A stretch of 64,000 bases of DNA from Cognatilysobacter xinjiangensis (GCF_014651995.1 NZ_BMXY01000001.1:930001-994000); one strand, 5' to 3'. Counted from the stretch's first letter, positions 9,471-17,902 are shown. Notes: a model not told the origin generated them from the sequence alone. Numbers and translations are program-made.

Positions 9471-9487
9471 TTTAATACTGACTTAAT
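9471..9487 (+). promoter_or_regulatory. PmrA/QseB-type binding box between the regulator gene and dsbD
   Basis: TTTAAT-ACTGA-CTTAAT is a tandem half-site pair with 5-nt spacing that fits the published PmrA-type consensus HTTAAK-N5-HTTAAK exactly. It is the most AT-rich stretch in an otherwise GC-rich divergent intergenic region, 85 nt from the regulator ATG and 24 nt from the dsbD ATG. The regulator in this locus belongs to the family that binds such sites. Confidence 0.65.
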
Positions 9488-9510
9488 CCGCGTGTACGAC
9501 CGTGTCGGCC

Positions 9511-11496
9511 ATGCACGCCATCCTTCTGCGCACGCTGCTCGCGTTGTGCGCGATCTTCCCCGCTGCCGCGGATGCGGGCGTCTTCCCGCTCGACGGCCAG
9601 CCCGAATTCCTCGAAGCGCGGGACGTGTTCCGGGTCGAGGTCGCTGACGCCGACGAGGGCATCGTGCGAATGCGCGCGACGATTCCGCCCGGCTATTACA
9701 TCTACCGTCATCGACTCCGACTGGAGGCCGCCGGAACGACGGTGCCGCTCGTCCTGCCGCGCGGCCTGCCCAAGACCGACGAGTTCTTTGGCACGAGCGA
9801 GGTCTACCGGGACGCGGTCGAGTTCGAGGCGCGGTCGGTCGGTGGAACGACGGCCGTCCTGCACTGGCAGGGCTGCGCGGATGCGGGGATCTGCTATCCG
9901 CCGCAGACGCTGCGCCTCGCGCTGCCGGCCACGGCATCCAGGGCCGCGTCGCCGGCGCCGGCCGCACTGCCGGCGCCTAACGTGCGGACGGCGGCGCCCC
10001 GGGCGGCCATGGCTGCGGACGCGGATGCGACACTCCGCGGTTCGAACGAGGCATTGGCGGACGCGACGCGCGCCTCTGCCAGCGGGGCACCGCCGACGCC
10101 GGGCGCGAGCGCGTCGGAGCAGGCCAGCGCGCCGTCTGCCATCCCGGCAGCCGTTGCGCCCGATCCGGGGCAGGTCCCCGCCCTGGCCGAGGACGAGGCA
10201 CTCGCGCGCCGATTGGCCGGAAGTGGCCTCGCCGTCTCCATCGCGGTGTTCTTCGGGCTGGGCCTGTTGCTCGCGTTCACGCCCTGCACGCTGCCGATGG
10301 TGCCGATCGTCTCCAGCCTCGTGGTCGGCGGGCAGCCGTCGCCCCGCCGGGCCCTGCTGCTGTCGACCGCCTACGTCCTGCCGATGGCACTGACCTATGC
10401 CGCGCTCGGCGTGGTGGCCGGGCTCAGCGGCGCGAACCTGCAGGCGGCGCTGCAGCAGCCGTGGCTGCTCGGCGGCTTCGCGGTTCTGTTCGTCGTACTC
10501 GCGCTAGCGATGTTCGGTGCATTCGAACTGCAGCTTCCCGTCTGGCTCCGCGATCGCCTGGACCGCGCCGGGCGGGGCACGGGCGGCGGCACGGTCGCGG
10601 GCGCCGCGGCCATGGGCCTGCTGTCGGCGCTGCTGGTGGGTCCATGCATGACCGCGCCGCTCGCCGGTGCGCTGATCTACATCGGCCAATCCGGTGATCC
10701 CGTGACCGGCGGCCTCGCGCTGTTCGCGCTCGGGCTCGGGATGGGGCTGCCCCTGCTGTTGATCGCCCTGTTCGGTGCGCGCGTACTGCCCAGGCCCGGG
10801 CCGTGGATGGCGCGGGTGAAGGCGGCGTTCGGCTTCGTCCTGCTCGCGCTCGCGGTCTCGATGGCCGGGCGCGTGTTGCCCGCGGCGGTCACCCTGTCGC
10901 TGTGGGGCGCGTGGCTGATCATGGTCGCGGCGGGCCTGCTGGCGCTGGGGGCGGAGTCCCCGGCTGGCGTCCTCGGGCGCTGGGCGCCGCGCGCGCTCGC
11001 GGCCGTCGCCGCGGTCTGGGCGATGGCCCTGATGCTCGGTGGCGCGGCCGGCGGCACGGACCCGCTGCGGCCGCTGGAGCCCATTGGCGGCGCCCCCGCC
11101 GCGGCCGCGACGCGGCCGGCGACGCCCGCCTACGTGCATGTCAAGTCGAATGACGATGTCGCGCGGCGGATCGCCGAGGCAGGCGCCCGCGGCGAATGGA
11201 CGCTGGTGGACTTCTACGCCGACTGGTGCGTGTCCTGCCATGTGATCGAGCGCGAGGTGTTCGCCGACCCCGCGGTCGCGGCCGCACTGTCGCGCATGCA
11301 GGTGCTGCGGCCGGACGTGACCGCGAACGATGCGACCGACCAGGCGTTGATGCGTGCCTGGCAGGTGATCGGCCCGCCGACGCTGCTGCTGATCGGCCCG
11401 GATGGACGCGAACGCCGTGCGCTGCGCACCACCGGAGAAATCGCGCCCGAGGCCTTCTTCGAGCGCCTGCAGCGCGCTGGCGCGGGGGGCACGTGA
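9511..11496 (+). CDS. dsbD: Thiol:disulfide interchange protein DsbD
   Basis: Transmembrane reductant conveyor of 661 residues that carries electrons from cytoplasmic thioredoxin to the periplasm. After a signal peptide (residues 1-22) comes the N-terminal domain with its cysteine pair (GCADAGICYPP), a long Ala/Pro/Ser-rich linker, and eight predicted membrane helices with the conserved cysteines in LAFTPCTLPMVPI and VGPCMTAPLAGAL. The C-terminal thioredoxin domain has active site Cys573-Val-Ser-Cys576. ATG 9511 is favoured over the GTG three codons earlier, though neither has a clear ribosome site. It is followed with 1-nt overlap by a TlpA-like gene and then dsbG. Confidence 0.93.
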   Translation: MHAILLRTLLALCAIFPAAADAGVFPLDGQPEFLEARDVFRVEVADADEGIVRMRATIPPGYYIYRHRLRLEAAGTTVPLVLPRGLPKTDEFFGTSEVYRDAVEFEARSVGGTTAVLHWQGCADAGICYPPQTLRLALPATASRAASPAPAALPAPNVRTAAPRAAMAADADATLRGSNEALADATRASASGAPPTPGASASEQASAPSAIPAAVAPDPGQVPALAEDEALARRLAGSGLAVSIAVFFGLGLLLAFTPCTLPMVPIVSSLVVGGQPSPRRALLLSTAYVLPMALTYAALGVVAGLSGANLQAALQQPWLLGGFAVLFVVLALAMFGAFELQLPVWLRDRLDRAGRGTGGGTVAGAAAMGLLSALLVGPCMTAPLAGALIYIGQSGDPVTGGLALFALGLGMGLPLLLIALFGARVLPRPGPWMARVKAAFGFVLLALAVSMAGRVLPAAVTLSLWGAWLIMVAAGLLALGAESPAGVLGRWAPRALAAVAAVWAMALMLGGAAGGTDPLRPLEPIGGAPAAAATRPATPAYVHVKSNDDVARRIAEAGARGEWTLVDFYADWCVSCHVIEREVFADPAVAAALSRMQVLRPDVTANDATDQALMRAWQVIGPPTLLLIGPDGRERRALRTTGEIAPEAFFERLQRAGAGGT

Positions 11497-12344
11497 TGGT
11501 GAGCCTGGGACCGATTCCCTTGCCGCTGGTGCTGCTGGTCGCCGCGCTGCTGGTCGCCGTCGCGGTTGGCCGCTGGGCCGCTCCGGCCCACGGCGACGCC
11601 CCGCGGCTGCCTGTCGCCGGTGTCTTCCTCGACATGTTGATGGTGGGCCTGCTCGCGGGCCGCCTGGTGTTCGTGCTGCAGTGGTGGCCGCTGTATGCCG
11701 CCGATCCGTGGTCCGTCCTGCGCCCGGGCGACGGCGGGTATTCGGTCTGGGCCGGCGCGCTGGCCGGCTTGGCGTTCGGCGCATGGCGTGCGAGACGGAC
11801 GCCGGCGCTGCGCCGCCCCCTGGTCTGGGGCGCCGCCGCCGGGCTCGCCAGCTGGGCCGTACTCGCCGGCATGCTGGTGGTGATGCAGCGCGCTGCCGTG
11901 CAACTTCCCACCGCGGAGCTGAGCCGGCTGGAGGGCGGCCGCGTACGCCTGGCCGACATGACGGGGCGCCCGATGGTGGTCAACCTCTGGGCGACCTGGT
12001 GCCCCCCGTGCAGGCGCGAGATGCCGGTGCTGGCGCAGGCCCAGGCCGCCAATGCCGGCGTCCAGTTCGTATTCGTCAACCAGGGCGAGGGCGAACACAC
12101 CGTGCGCGGTTACCTGCGCGAAGGCGGCCTGCAGCTGCGCAACGTCGTGCTCGACGCGTCCTCGGCGGTATCGCAGCAGACGGGTGCGCGCGGGCTCCCC
12201 ACGACATTGTTTTTCGCCGCCGACGGACGGCTCGTCGACGTGCACATGGGCGAGCTGACCCGCGCGGGCCTCGCGCAGAAGCTGCAACGCTTCGGCCCCG
12301 AGGCCGCGAACCCTTCCCGATCCCCCGACGAGGTAGCACGATGA
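11496..12344 (+). CDS. Membrane-anchored TlpA/DsbE-like thioredoxin with Lgt-like N-terminal membrane region
   Basis: Protein of 282 residues. The first about 130 residues form several membrane helices whose sequence (VGLLAGRLVFVLQWWPLY, DGGYSVWAGALAG) resembles part of prolipoprotein diacylglyceryl transferase. The C-terminal half is a periplasmic TlpA-type thioredoxin fold with active site Cys169-Pro-Pro-Cys172 (NLWATWCPPCRREMPVL) and the cis-proline loop ARGLPTTLFF. It is translationally coupled to dsbD (TGATG) and dsbG (ATGA). DsbD probably reduces it. The Lgt-like region seems too short to be an active transferase and more likely serves as an anchor. Confidence 0.8.
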   Translation: MVSLGPIPLPLVLLVAALLVAVAVGRWAAPAHGDAPRLPVAGVFLDMLMVGLLAGRLVFVLQWWPLYAADPWSVLRPGDGGYSVWAGALAGLAFGAWRARRTPALRRPLVWGAAAGLASWAVLAGMLVVMQRAAVQLPTAELSRLEGGRVRLADMTGRPMVVNLWATWCPPCRREMPVLAQAQAANAGVQFVFVNQGEGEHTVRGYLREGGLQLRNVVLDASSAVSQQTGARGLPTTLFFAADGRLVDVHMGELTRAGLAQKLQRFGPEAANPSRSPDEVAR

Positions 12345-13144
12345 AGCATTCCATTCCCGCGGCACTGGCACTGGCGCTCGCGATGATCGGCACTGCGGCC
12401 TGCAGCCGCGCGCAGGAGCCGGTGCCGGCGGCAGCCGCCCCTGCGACGAAGCCGCGCCCCGCGGTCCTGCGCACGATCGAAGCGCAGGGACTCGAGGTGC
12501 TCGGCGAGTTCGAGGCGCCGGGCGGCCTGCGCGGCTTTGCCGGCCTGGCCGGGCAGCGGCCGATGGCCGTGTACGTCACGCCCGATGGTGGGCACGCGCT
12601 GATCGGCATGCTGGTGGATGCCAAGGGCGAGGACGTCGGCCAGGCGCACCTGCAGCGCCTCGTCGCCGCGCCTGTTTCCAAGCGCGTCTGGGCGCAGCTG
12701 GAGAAGAGCACCTGGGTCGCCGACGGACGCCCGGACGCGCCACGGATCGTGTACACGTTCAGCGATCCCAACTGCCCGTACTGCAACCGCTTCTGGCATG
12801 CGGCACGGCCATGGGTCGACGCGGGCAAGGTGCAACTGCGCCACGTGCTCGTGGGCGTCATCCGGGATGACAGCGCGAACAAGGCCGCCGCCATCCTGGG
12901 TGCCGCGTCGCCGACGGAGGCGCTCGCGCGCAACGAACGCGCCTATTCGACCGGCGGCATCACCGGTGCGCCCACCGTACCGGCCGGTGTCCGCAGCCGG
13001 CTGGATGCCAACGAGCGCCTGATGCTCGAGCTCGGTTTCCAGGGCACTCCCGGCATCCTCTTCCGGGACGCCGCAGGGGTGGTGCAGCGCCGTTCCGGCC
13101 TGCCACCGGCCGAGGACCTGCCCGTCGTGCTGGGGCCGCGCTGA
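12341..13144 (+). CDS. dsbG: DsbG-like thiol:disulfide interchange protein
   Basis: Periplasmic disulfide isomerase or sulfenic-acid reductase of 267 residues. It begins with a signal peptide, possibly a lipoprotein signal (IGTAAC, Cys20), followed by an N-terminal dimerisation domain and a thioredoxin-fold domain with Cys145-Pro-Tyr-Cys148 (FSDPNCPYCNRFW) and cis-Pro loop (GFQGTPGILFRD). CPYC is the DsbG signature, whereas DsbC usually has CGYC. The ATGA overlap with the TlpA-like gene makes a three-gene periplasmic thiol operon comparable to suppressor-of-copper-sensitivity (Scs) sets. DsbD is its likely reductant. Confidence 0.88.
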   Translation: MKHSIPAALALALAMIGTAACSRAQEPVPAAAAPATKPRPAVLRTIEAQGLEVLGEFEAPGGLRGFAGLAGQRPMAVYVTPDGGHALIGMLVDAKGEDVGQAHLQRLVAAPVSKRVWAQLEKSTWVADGRPDAPRIVYTFSDPNCPYCNRFWHAARPWVDAGKVQLRHVLVGVIRDDSANKAAAILGAASPTEALARNERAYSTGGITGAPTVPAGVRSRLDANERLMLELGFQGTPGILFRDAAGVVQRRSGLPPAEDLPVVLGPR

Positions 13145-13312
13145 CCCTCGCACGCTTGCCGGCGCGCGTGACGCACCGGTGACGTGCGTCCACGGCGCGA
13201 GCCGATCGGGTCAGGTCGGCGACGCGACAGACGACCTGGTCCTGATCTAGAGCGTGCTACAGAACGCCCGACAGGCCGATGCGGCCGCCTCGATGCACGG
13301 CAGGAAACGCTG

Positions 13313-14959
13313 ATGGAGCTGCGTCTGATCCACATGGGTGACCTGCACGGTCATCTCGTGCCCAGGCCCCACCTGCGAGGCGACCATCCCGGCTTGCAGG
13401 GCGGGCTGGCTCGGCTGTACACGCTGGTGCAGCGCCTGCGCGGCGAGCATGGCAATGCGCTGCTGATGAACACGGGGGACACCGTGCAGGGCGGGGCCGA
13501 GGCACTGTTCACCCGCGGGCAGGCGGTGGTGGACGTGCTCGACCGTTTCGGCATCGACGCGTTCGCACCGGGCAACTGGGACTACCTGTACGGCAAGGCG
13601 CGCTTCCTCGAGCTGTTCGGGCCGGGCAGTGACGGGCATGGCGGTTGTCGCTGGGGTGCGGTGGCGGCGAATATGTTCGATGCGGACACCGGCGCCGCGC
13701 TTCTGCCGCCCTGGCGGCTGCTCGACGCGGGCGGCGTGCGCGTGGCCGTGGTCGGGCTGTCGAGCGAGCGCGCCATCAATGCGCTCGGGCCGTGGGCGAC
13801 CGAAGGCATCCGCTTCACCGGCGATGCCGCCGAACTCGGCCCCCTGCTGGAGACGATCCGGAACCGCGAGACGCCCGACGCGATCGTGCTGCTCTCGGAG
13901 TTCGGCCTCGCCAAGAACCTCCTCATCGCGGAGCGGCATCCCGAACTCGCGGCGGTGCTGTCGTCGGACATGCACGAGGAGACGCGCGAGCCGGTGGTGG
14001 CGCGAAGCGGCGTGCTCGTCTCCGAGGTGGGGCAGGACGGCACTCGCGTGGGGCAGTTCGACCTTCTCCTCGACGGCGGTCGCGTGCGGGAATGGCGCTA
14101 CCGGCTGCATGTCGTCGACGACACGCTCGACGAGGACCCGGCCATCGCCGCGTGCGTCGAGGCGGTGCGGCGGCCGTTCGTCTCCGGCCCGGGCTTTCGA
14201 CCCCACGAGGACCCGATCAGCGGGGCGATCCTGCAGACCCCGATCGACACGATCGTTGGCCACGCATGCGTGGGCCTCCACCGGAGCGGCTTCGCCCAGG
14301 ACCCGGTGCCCGCGGCGGTGCATGGAACCTCGAGCCAGTACCTGGCGGAGGCCTTCCGGCGACAGGCGCGGGCGGACATCGGCCATATGCGGGGCTTCCG
14401 CTACGGGACGCACGTGGCGGCCGGCCCGATCCGGCTGGAGGACCTGTACCACTACATGCCGGTGGGCCCCCAGATCGCGGTCGGACGCGTGAAGGGGGAG
14501 GCGGTGCTCGCCGATCTGGAGCGGAGCGCGGACGGCGTGTTCAGTCCCGACCCCTTCAAATGGACCGGAGGCTGGCTCGACGCGTATGCCGGCCTGCGCT
14601 TCGAGCTCGACGCCGGCGCGCCCGCGCATGCGCGCATCGCCGAGGTCCACGTGCAGCGTTACGGGCAGCCGGGCTGGATGCCCTTGGAGCCGGCCGCGGA
14701 GTATCGGGTTGCCGGCTACTGGTACTCGCGGCAGCCGGGAAAGATCGGCAGCCTCGATGTCGGAGCGGCGCAGGTGCTGCGCGGCGAAGACGGCGAGGTG
14801 CGCGACGCATGCGACGTGGTGCGCGACGACCTCGCCAGCGCGCCGGCCGACCCTGACATGGCCGGTATCCGGCTCGCGGCGCCGTTGCCCGCGGCGCTGC
14901 ACGGCAATCCCGAGATCCAGCCGCTGCAGGGCGCGATGCGGCCGGCTGGCGGACCCTAG
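13313..14959 (+). CDS. SoxB-like metallophosphoesterase / 5'-nucleotidase family protein without export signal
   Basis: Two-domain calcineurin-like enzyme of 548 residues. Metal ligands are visible in the N-terminal domain: Asp10 and His12 (MGDLHGHL), Asp56 (MNTGDTVQGG), Asn88 (APGNWDYLYG) and SSDMHEE. The Trp after Asn and the phrase FTRGQAVVDVLDRFGIDAF are closer to SoxB (sulfate thiohydrolase) than to UshA-type nucleotidases. The C-terminal domain carries FKWTGGWLDAYAGLRF. ATG 13313 follows AGGAAA. It starts straight into the catalytic strand, with no Sec or Tat signal in frame upstream, unlike known SoxB. It lies after the Dsb operon and converges on tsdA with a 2-nt gap. The sulfur role is inferred from context. 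Confidence 0.75.
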   Translation: MELRLIHMGDLHGHLVPRPHLRGDHPGLQGGLARLYTLVQRLRGEHGNALLMNTGDTVQGGAEALFTRGQAVVDVLDRFGIDAFAPGNWDYLYGKARFLELFGPGSDGHGGCRWGAVAANMFDADTGAALLPPWRLLDAGGVRVAVVGLSSERAINALGPWATEGIRFTGDAAELGPLLETIRNRETPDAIVLLSEFGLAKNLLIAERHPELAAVLSSDMHEETREPVVARSGVLVSEVGQDGTRVGQFDLLLDGGRVREWRYRLHVVDDTLDEDPAIAACVEAVRRPFVSGPGFRPHEDPISGAILQTPIDTIVGHACVGLHRSGFAQDPVPAAVHGTSSQYLAEAFRRQARADIGHMRGFRYGTHVAAGPIRLEDLYHYMPVGPQIAVGRVKGEAVLADLERSADGVFSPDPFKWTGGWLDAYAGLRFELDAGAPAHARIAEVHVQRYGQPGWMPLEPAAEYRVAGYWYSRQPGKIGSLDVGAAQVLRGEDGEVRDACDVVRDDLASAPADPDMAGIRLAAPLPAALHGNPEIQPLQGAMRPAGGP

Positions 14960-14961
14960 CC

Positions 14962-15936
14962 TCAGCGCCGCGCGGGCTGGCTTCCGAGCAGCTGGCCGTT
15001 GACCACCGTGCCGTAGGGCGAATTGGGGTCGTCATGGAAGCGTCGGCGCGTCTCGGCGACGTCGCCCGTGAACCGCGGATCCTGCGGGCGCTCGTGGGCA
15101 TTCATGAAAAGCGCCGCGTCCCAGGCGTCCTGCTCGGTGAGCGTGCCGCCGCGCCCGAGCGGCATATTCGCGCGGATGAAGGCGGCGGCGTTGTCGAGCT
15201 GGTGCATGCCCGCGCCCCAGTTGTACGAATCGGGTCCCCATAGCGGCGGAAACACGTAGCGGCCCTCGGCCTTCTGCCCCAGGCCGTCATCGCCGTGGCA
15301 GATCGCGCAGTTGGCCGCGTAGACCTTCGCGCCGCGCTCGAAGTCGGGCGGGTTCGGCGCGTTCTTCGACTTCGGATACCCGGCGCCCGGCAGCGTCTTT
15401 CCCGTGGGTGCACCGCTCGCCATCCAGAACGAGTAGGCCTCGAGCGCCGCGAGCACCTCATGCCCGAGAGGCGGCGCCTTGCCGTCCATGCTGTACATGA
15501 AGCAGCCCTGCAGCCGCTCGGCGTAGCTGTTCACGCTCTGCGTCTTGGCGCGATACGCGGGATAGCGCACCCACGCGCCCCACAGCGGGGCCGAGTTGGC
15601 GAGCCGCCCGGCGTCGAGGTGGCAGTTGCTGCATCGCAACTGGTTCCCGACGAACTCCGGGGCGTGCGTGGGTGTGTCGGTGAAGATGTCGTGGCCCTTG
15701 CGAACGAGGTCGCCGAAGCCGCCTTCGGGAATCGCATCGAGCTCGGGTGGAGCGAACGCGGTATCCGCCGATGACGTGCCACCGCGACCGGCGACCGTGG
15801 CAGGCGGAGTCGCAGACGCCCGGGCCGCACGGTCGGCATCGCGCTTGTAGTAGTGCGGGGCGCGCACGTCGTCGTGGTTGCAGGCGCCCAGCAGTGCCAG
15901 GAGCGGGAGGAGCAGGGAAACGGGCCGTGGTCTCAT
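14962..15936 (-). CDS. tsdA: TsdA-like thiosulfate dehydrogenase (dihaem cytochrome c lipoprotein)
   Basis: Periplasmic dihaem cytochrome of 324 residues that, by family, joins two thiosulfates to tetrathionate or catalyses the reverse. It has a lipoprotein signal (ALLGAC, Cys19) and haem sites Cys102-Ser-Asn-Cys105-His106 and Cys210-Ala-Ile-Cys213-His214. TsdA hallmarks are CHLDAGR, the later Cys145 (RLQGCFMYSMDGK, position of the unusual Cys haem ligand) and FPPLWGPDSYNWGAGM. At the second haem the distal Met is present (Met258, RANMPLG), but the neighbouring residue is Asn where the Allochromatium enzyme has Lys. The ATG at 15936 overlaps the upstream stop by 4 nt. Last gene of a six-gene operon. 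Confidence 0.85.
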   Translation of the reverse strand: MRPRPVSLLLPLLALLGACNHDDVRAPHYYKRDADRAARASATPPATVAGRGGTSSADTAFAPPELDAIPEGGFGDLVRKGHDIFTDTPTHAPEFVGNQLRCSNCHLDAGRLANSAPLWGAWVRYPAYRAKTQSVNSYAERLQGCFMYSMDGKAPPLGHEVLAALEAYSFWMASGAPTGKTLPGAGYPKSKNAPNPPDFERGAKVYAANCAICHGDDGLGQKAEGRYVFPPLWGPDSYNWGAGMHQLDNAAAFIRANMPLGRGGTLTEQDAWDAALFMNAHERPQDPRFTGDVAETRRRFHDDPNSPYGTVVNGQLLGSQPARR

Positions 15937-16562
15937 GGGTCGCCTCCCGGACGGCGGGCGGGCTGCACCGAGAACCATTGCGCGACGGCGGCGATCTCGT
16001 CGTCGCTGAGCCTGGACGCCGGTGCGCGCATCAGGGCCTGCGGGTCGTTCTTGCGCAGCCCGTCGCGGAAGGCCTTCAGTTGCGCGCTGATGTACGCCGC
16101 GCTCTGTCCCGCCAGTGCAGGAAACGCGGCGCCCACACCGCGCCCGCCCGGGCCGTGGCACTGCACGCATGCAGGCACGCTCTTCGCCCAGGCGCCACGC
16201 ATTGCGAGGCGCTGTCCGGCCGGGTCTCCACGCGCCGCCGTCGCTGCCGGCGGCGGTGGCAGCCGGGCGTAATGCTGGGCGAGCGCCTGACGGTCAGCCG
16301 ACGCCAGTGCCTTGGCGATCGGCGACATCACGGCATTGGCGCGACGCCCGGTGGCGAAGTCGTCCAGTTGTCGCGCCAGGTACGCGGAATCGAGTCCTGC
16401 CAGGCGCGGGAAGCTTCCCTGCCCCTCGCCGGCCGCGCCGTGACAGCTTGAGCAGGCCGCTACCCCGGGCGCCCCGGCGCGGGCGATCGTCGCGGGGTCG
16501 GCCGCCATTGCCACGCCGGCGGACACGAGAAGGCCTGCAGCGAACAGCGTGCGACAACGCAT
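15933..16562 (-). CDS. tsdB: c4-type dihaem cytochrome, likely TsdB electron acceptor
   Basis: Periplasmic cytochrome of 209 residues with a signal peptide (residues 1-20) and two similar cytochrome c halves. The haem sites are CSSCH (AACSSCHGAAGEGQG) and CVQCH (PACVQCHGPGGRGVG), each followed by FPRLAG or FPALAG and a later Met. This is the c4 pattern. Its overlap with tsdA and the family precedent for tsdB-tsdA pairs suggest it takes electrons from thiosulfate oxidation to the respiratory chain. ATG 16562 is preferred to the GTG 12 nt upstream because AGGA precedes it. Confidence 0.85.
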   Translation of the reverse strand: MRCRTLFAAGLLVSAGVAMAADPATIARAGAPGVAACSSCHGAAGEGQGSFPRLAGLDSAYLARQLDDFATGRRANAVMSPIAKALASADRQALAQHYARLPPPPAATAARGDPAGQRLAMRGAWAKSVPACVQCHGPGGRGVGAAFPALAGQSAAYISAQLKAFRDGLRKNDPQALMRAPASRLSDDEIAAVAQWFSVQPARRPGGDP

Positions 16563-16570
16563 GGCGATCC

Positions 16571-17125
16571 TCACTCGGGTATGAGCGCGAAGCCCTGTGA
16601 CTGCAAGTGGACCAGTGTCGTCATGGCGGACATGTCACGACGCACCTCGGGTGCCACGTCCGCCGTCGCGATGCCCTGTCCGTGCAGCGCCTGCCCGCAG
16701 ACGCTGACCACGGCGCCCGCCTGCCTCAGCGCGCGGATCAGCGGCAGGTTCGGATTGGCGGCGACGTCCGGGTGCCGCGCCCGGTAGCGGTCGTGCGTGA
16801 GGACGGCGGTCGTGGCGGGCCCGGAGATCACGACGACGACGTCGCCCGGCCGCGGGCGGATGCCCTCCTTGCCGAGCAGGTTGAGATAGCGCGCCGCCTT
16901 GTCGAGCGCGGGTGCGACCTTGTCCGGCGAAGCCGCGGCCCGGGTCGCCGGGAACACGGCGCGCACCGCGCCGGGCGACGGACGCATCGCCGCATCGGGC
17001 ACCTCCGCAGCCTGGCCGAAGCCGGGAACCGCGACGAAGGGTGTCGCGCGAGCGCCTAGGGTCTGGCATCCGGCGAGCGACACGATCGCCAGGGCGACGG
17101 GGAGCATGAGGCGTGGACGTGGCAT
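16571..17125 (-). CDS. DsrE-family lipoprotein
   Basis: Protein of 184 residues with a lipoprotein signal (IVSLAGC, Cys20) and a DsrE-like domain. It shows a Rossmann-like strand-helix pattern (DVVVVISGPATTAVL), a conserved cysteine in VSVCGQALHGQGI, and a C-terminal helix-strand ending MTTLVHLQSQGFALIPE. DsrE/TusD relatives bind sulfane sulfur on such a cysteine and pass it on. A membrane-anchored periplasmic version next to tsdBA and persulfide dioxygenase suggests sulfur relay or storage, which is inference. ATG 17125 is chosen over GTG 17134 because AGGGG sits at proper spacing. Confidence 0.75.
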   Translation of the reverse strand: MPRPRLMLPVALAIVSLAGCQTLGARATPFVAVPGFGQAAEVPDAAMRPSPGAVRAVFPATRAAASPDKVAPALDKAARYLNLLGKEGIRPRPGDVVVVISGPATTAVLTHDRYRARHPDVAANPNLPLIRALRQAGAVVSVCGQALHGQGIATADVAPEVRRDMSAMTTLVHLQSQGFALIPE

Positions 17126-17130
17126 GTCGG

Positions 17131-17880
17131 TCACCCCTGCGGACTTTCGGCCATTTCATGGCAGTACTGGCGCAGGTGGTCCGGCAGGTCCGGCGGGCAC
17201 TCCCCGCAGGCCTTGTTGCCGGGCACCGCGTAGTCGATGAACTTCGGGTAGGGCAGGTTGAGGTTCGCCATCAGTTCGACGAACTCCTCGAGCGTGCGAT
17301 CGCCACCCAGACGCGGATTGCGCTGTTTTTCCTGCGCGATGCTCGACACCCAGCGCCCCTGGTAGTCGTGCGCCGGGTAGACCAGGGTCTCGCCCGGCAG
17401 CCCGAACAGCTTGCCCCGCACGGTCTCGTACAGCACCTGCGAGTCCCCGCTCTGGAAATCCGTGCGCCCGCACCCGTCGATCAGCAGCGCATCGCCGGTG
17501 AACACACGATCGCCCGCGACCAGCGCGAAGTGGTTGTCGGTATGCCCGGGCGTGTGCATGGGATCGATGCGCAGGCCGCCGATCTGCAGCGGCAGTCCGT
17601 CCTCCATCGGCACGTCGGCGCAGGGCAGGGCATCGAGGGCGGGGACCGCGATGCGGCTGCCCGCCTCGCGTCGCAGCATGGACGCGGACGTGATGTGGTC
17701 GGCATGGATGTGCGTGTCGATCGTCATGACGAGCTTCAGCCCGAGCGAATTGACGACCTGCAGGTCCCGCTGCCAGGCCGGCATGACCGGGTCGATCAGC
17801 GCGGCCTCGCCCGTTTCCGGGCACGCGAGCAGGTAGGTGTACGTCGAGGATACGGGTTCGAACAGCTGGCGGAAGATCAT
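17131..17880 (-). CDS. ETHE1-type persulfide dioxygenase (MBL fold)
   Basis: Non-haem iron enzyme of 249 residues that oxidises glutathione persulfide to sulfite and glutathione. The metallo-beta-lactamase signature is THIHADH (His57, His59, Asp61, His62), followed by DPMHTPGHTDNHF, the Asp-bearing TGDALLIDGCGRTDFQSGD and the late His in YPAHDYQGRW. The GCGRTDFQ segment is typical of ETHE1-like proteins. ATG 17880 starts directly on MIFRQLFEPVSSTYTY. It lies 5 nt before the DsrE gene and 22 nt after the SulP fusion gene. This is one of two persulfide dioxygenases in the cluster. Confidence 0.9.
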   Translation of the reverse strand: MIFRQLFEPVSSTYTYLLACPETGEAALIDPVMPAWQRDLQVVNSLGLKLVMTIDTHIHADHITSASMLRREAGSRIAVPALDALPCADVPMEDGLPLQIGGLRIDPMHTPGHTDNHFALVAGDRVFTGDALLIDGCGRTDFQSGDSQVLYETVRGKLFGLPGETLVYPAHDYQGRWVSSIAQEKQRNPRLGGDRTLEEFVELMANLNLPYPKFIDYAVPGNKACGECPPDLPDHLRQYCHEMAESPQG

Positions 17881-17902
17881 GGGAATTCTCCGTGGCAGGG
17901 CG

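Noticed and set aside
11496-12344. Calling the TlpA-like protein a prolipoprotein diacylglyceryl transferase
   Set aside because: Only a short Lgt-like membrane part is present, and the clear functional site is the CPPC thioredoxin motif.
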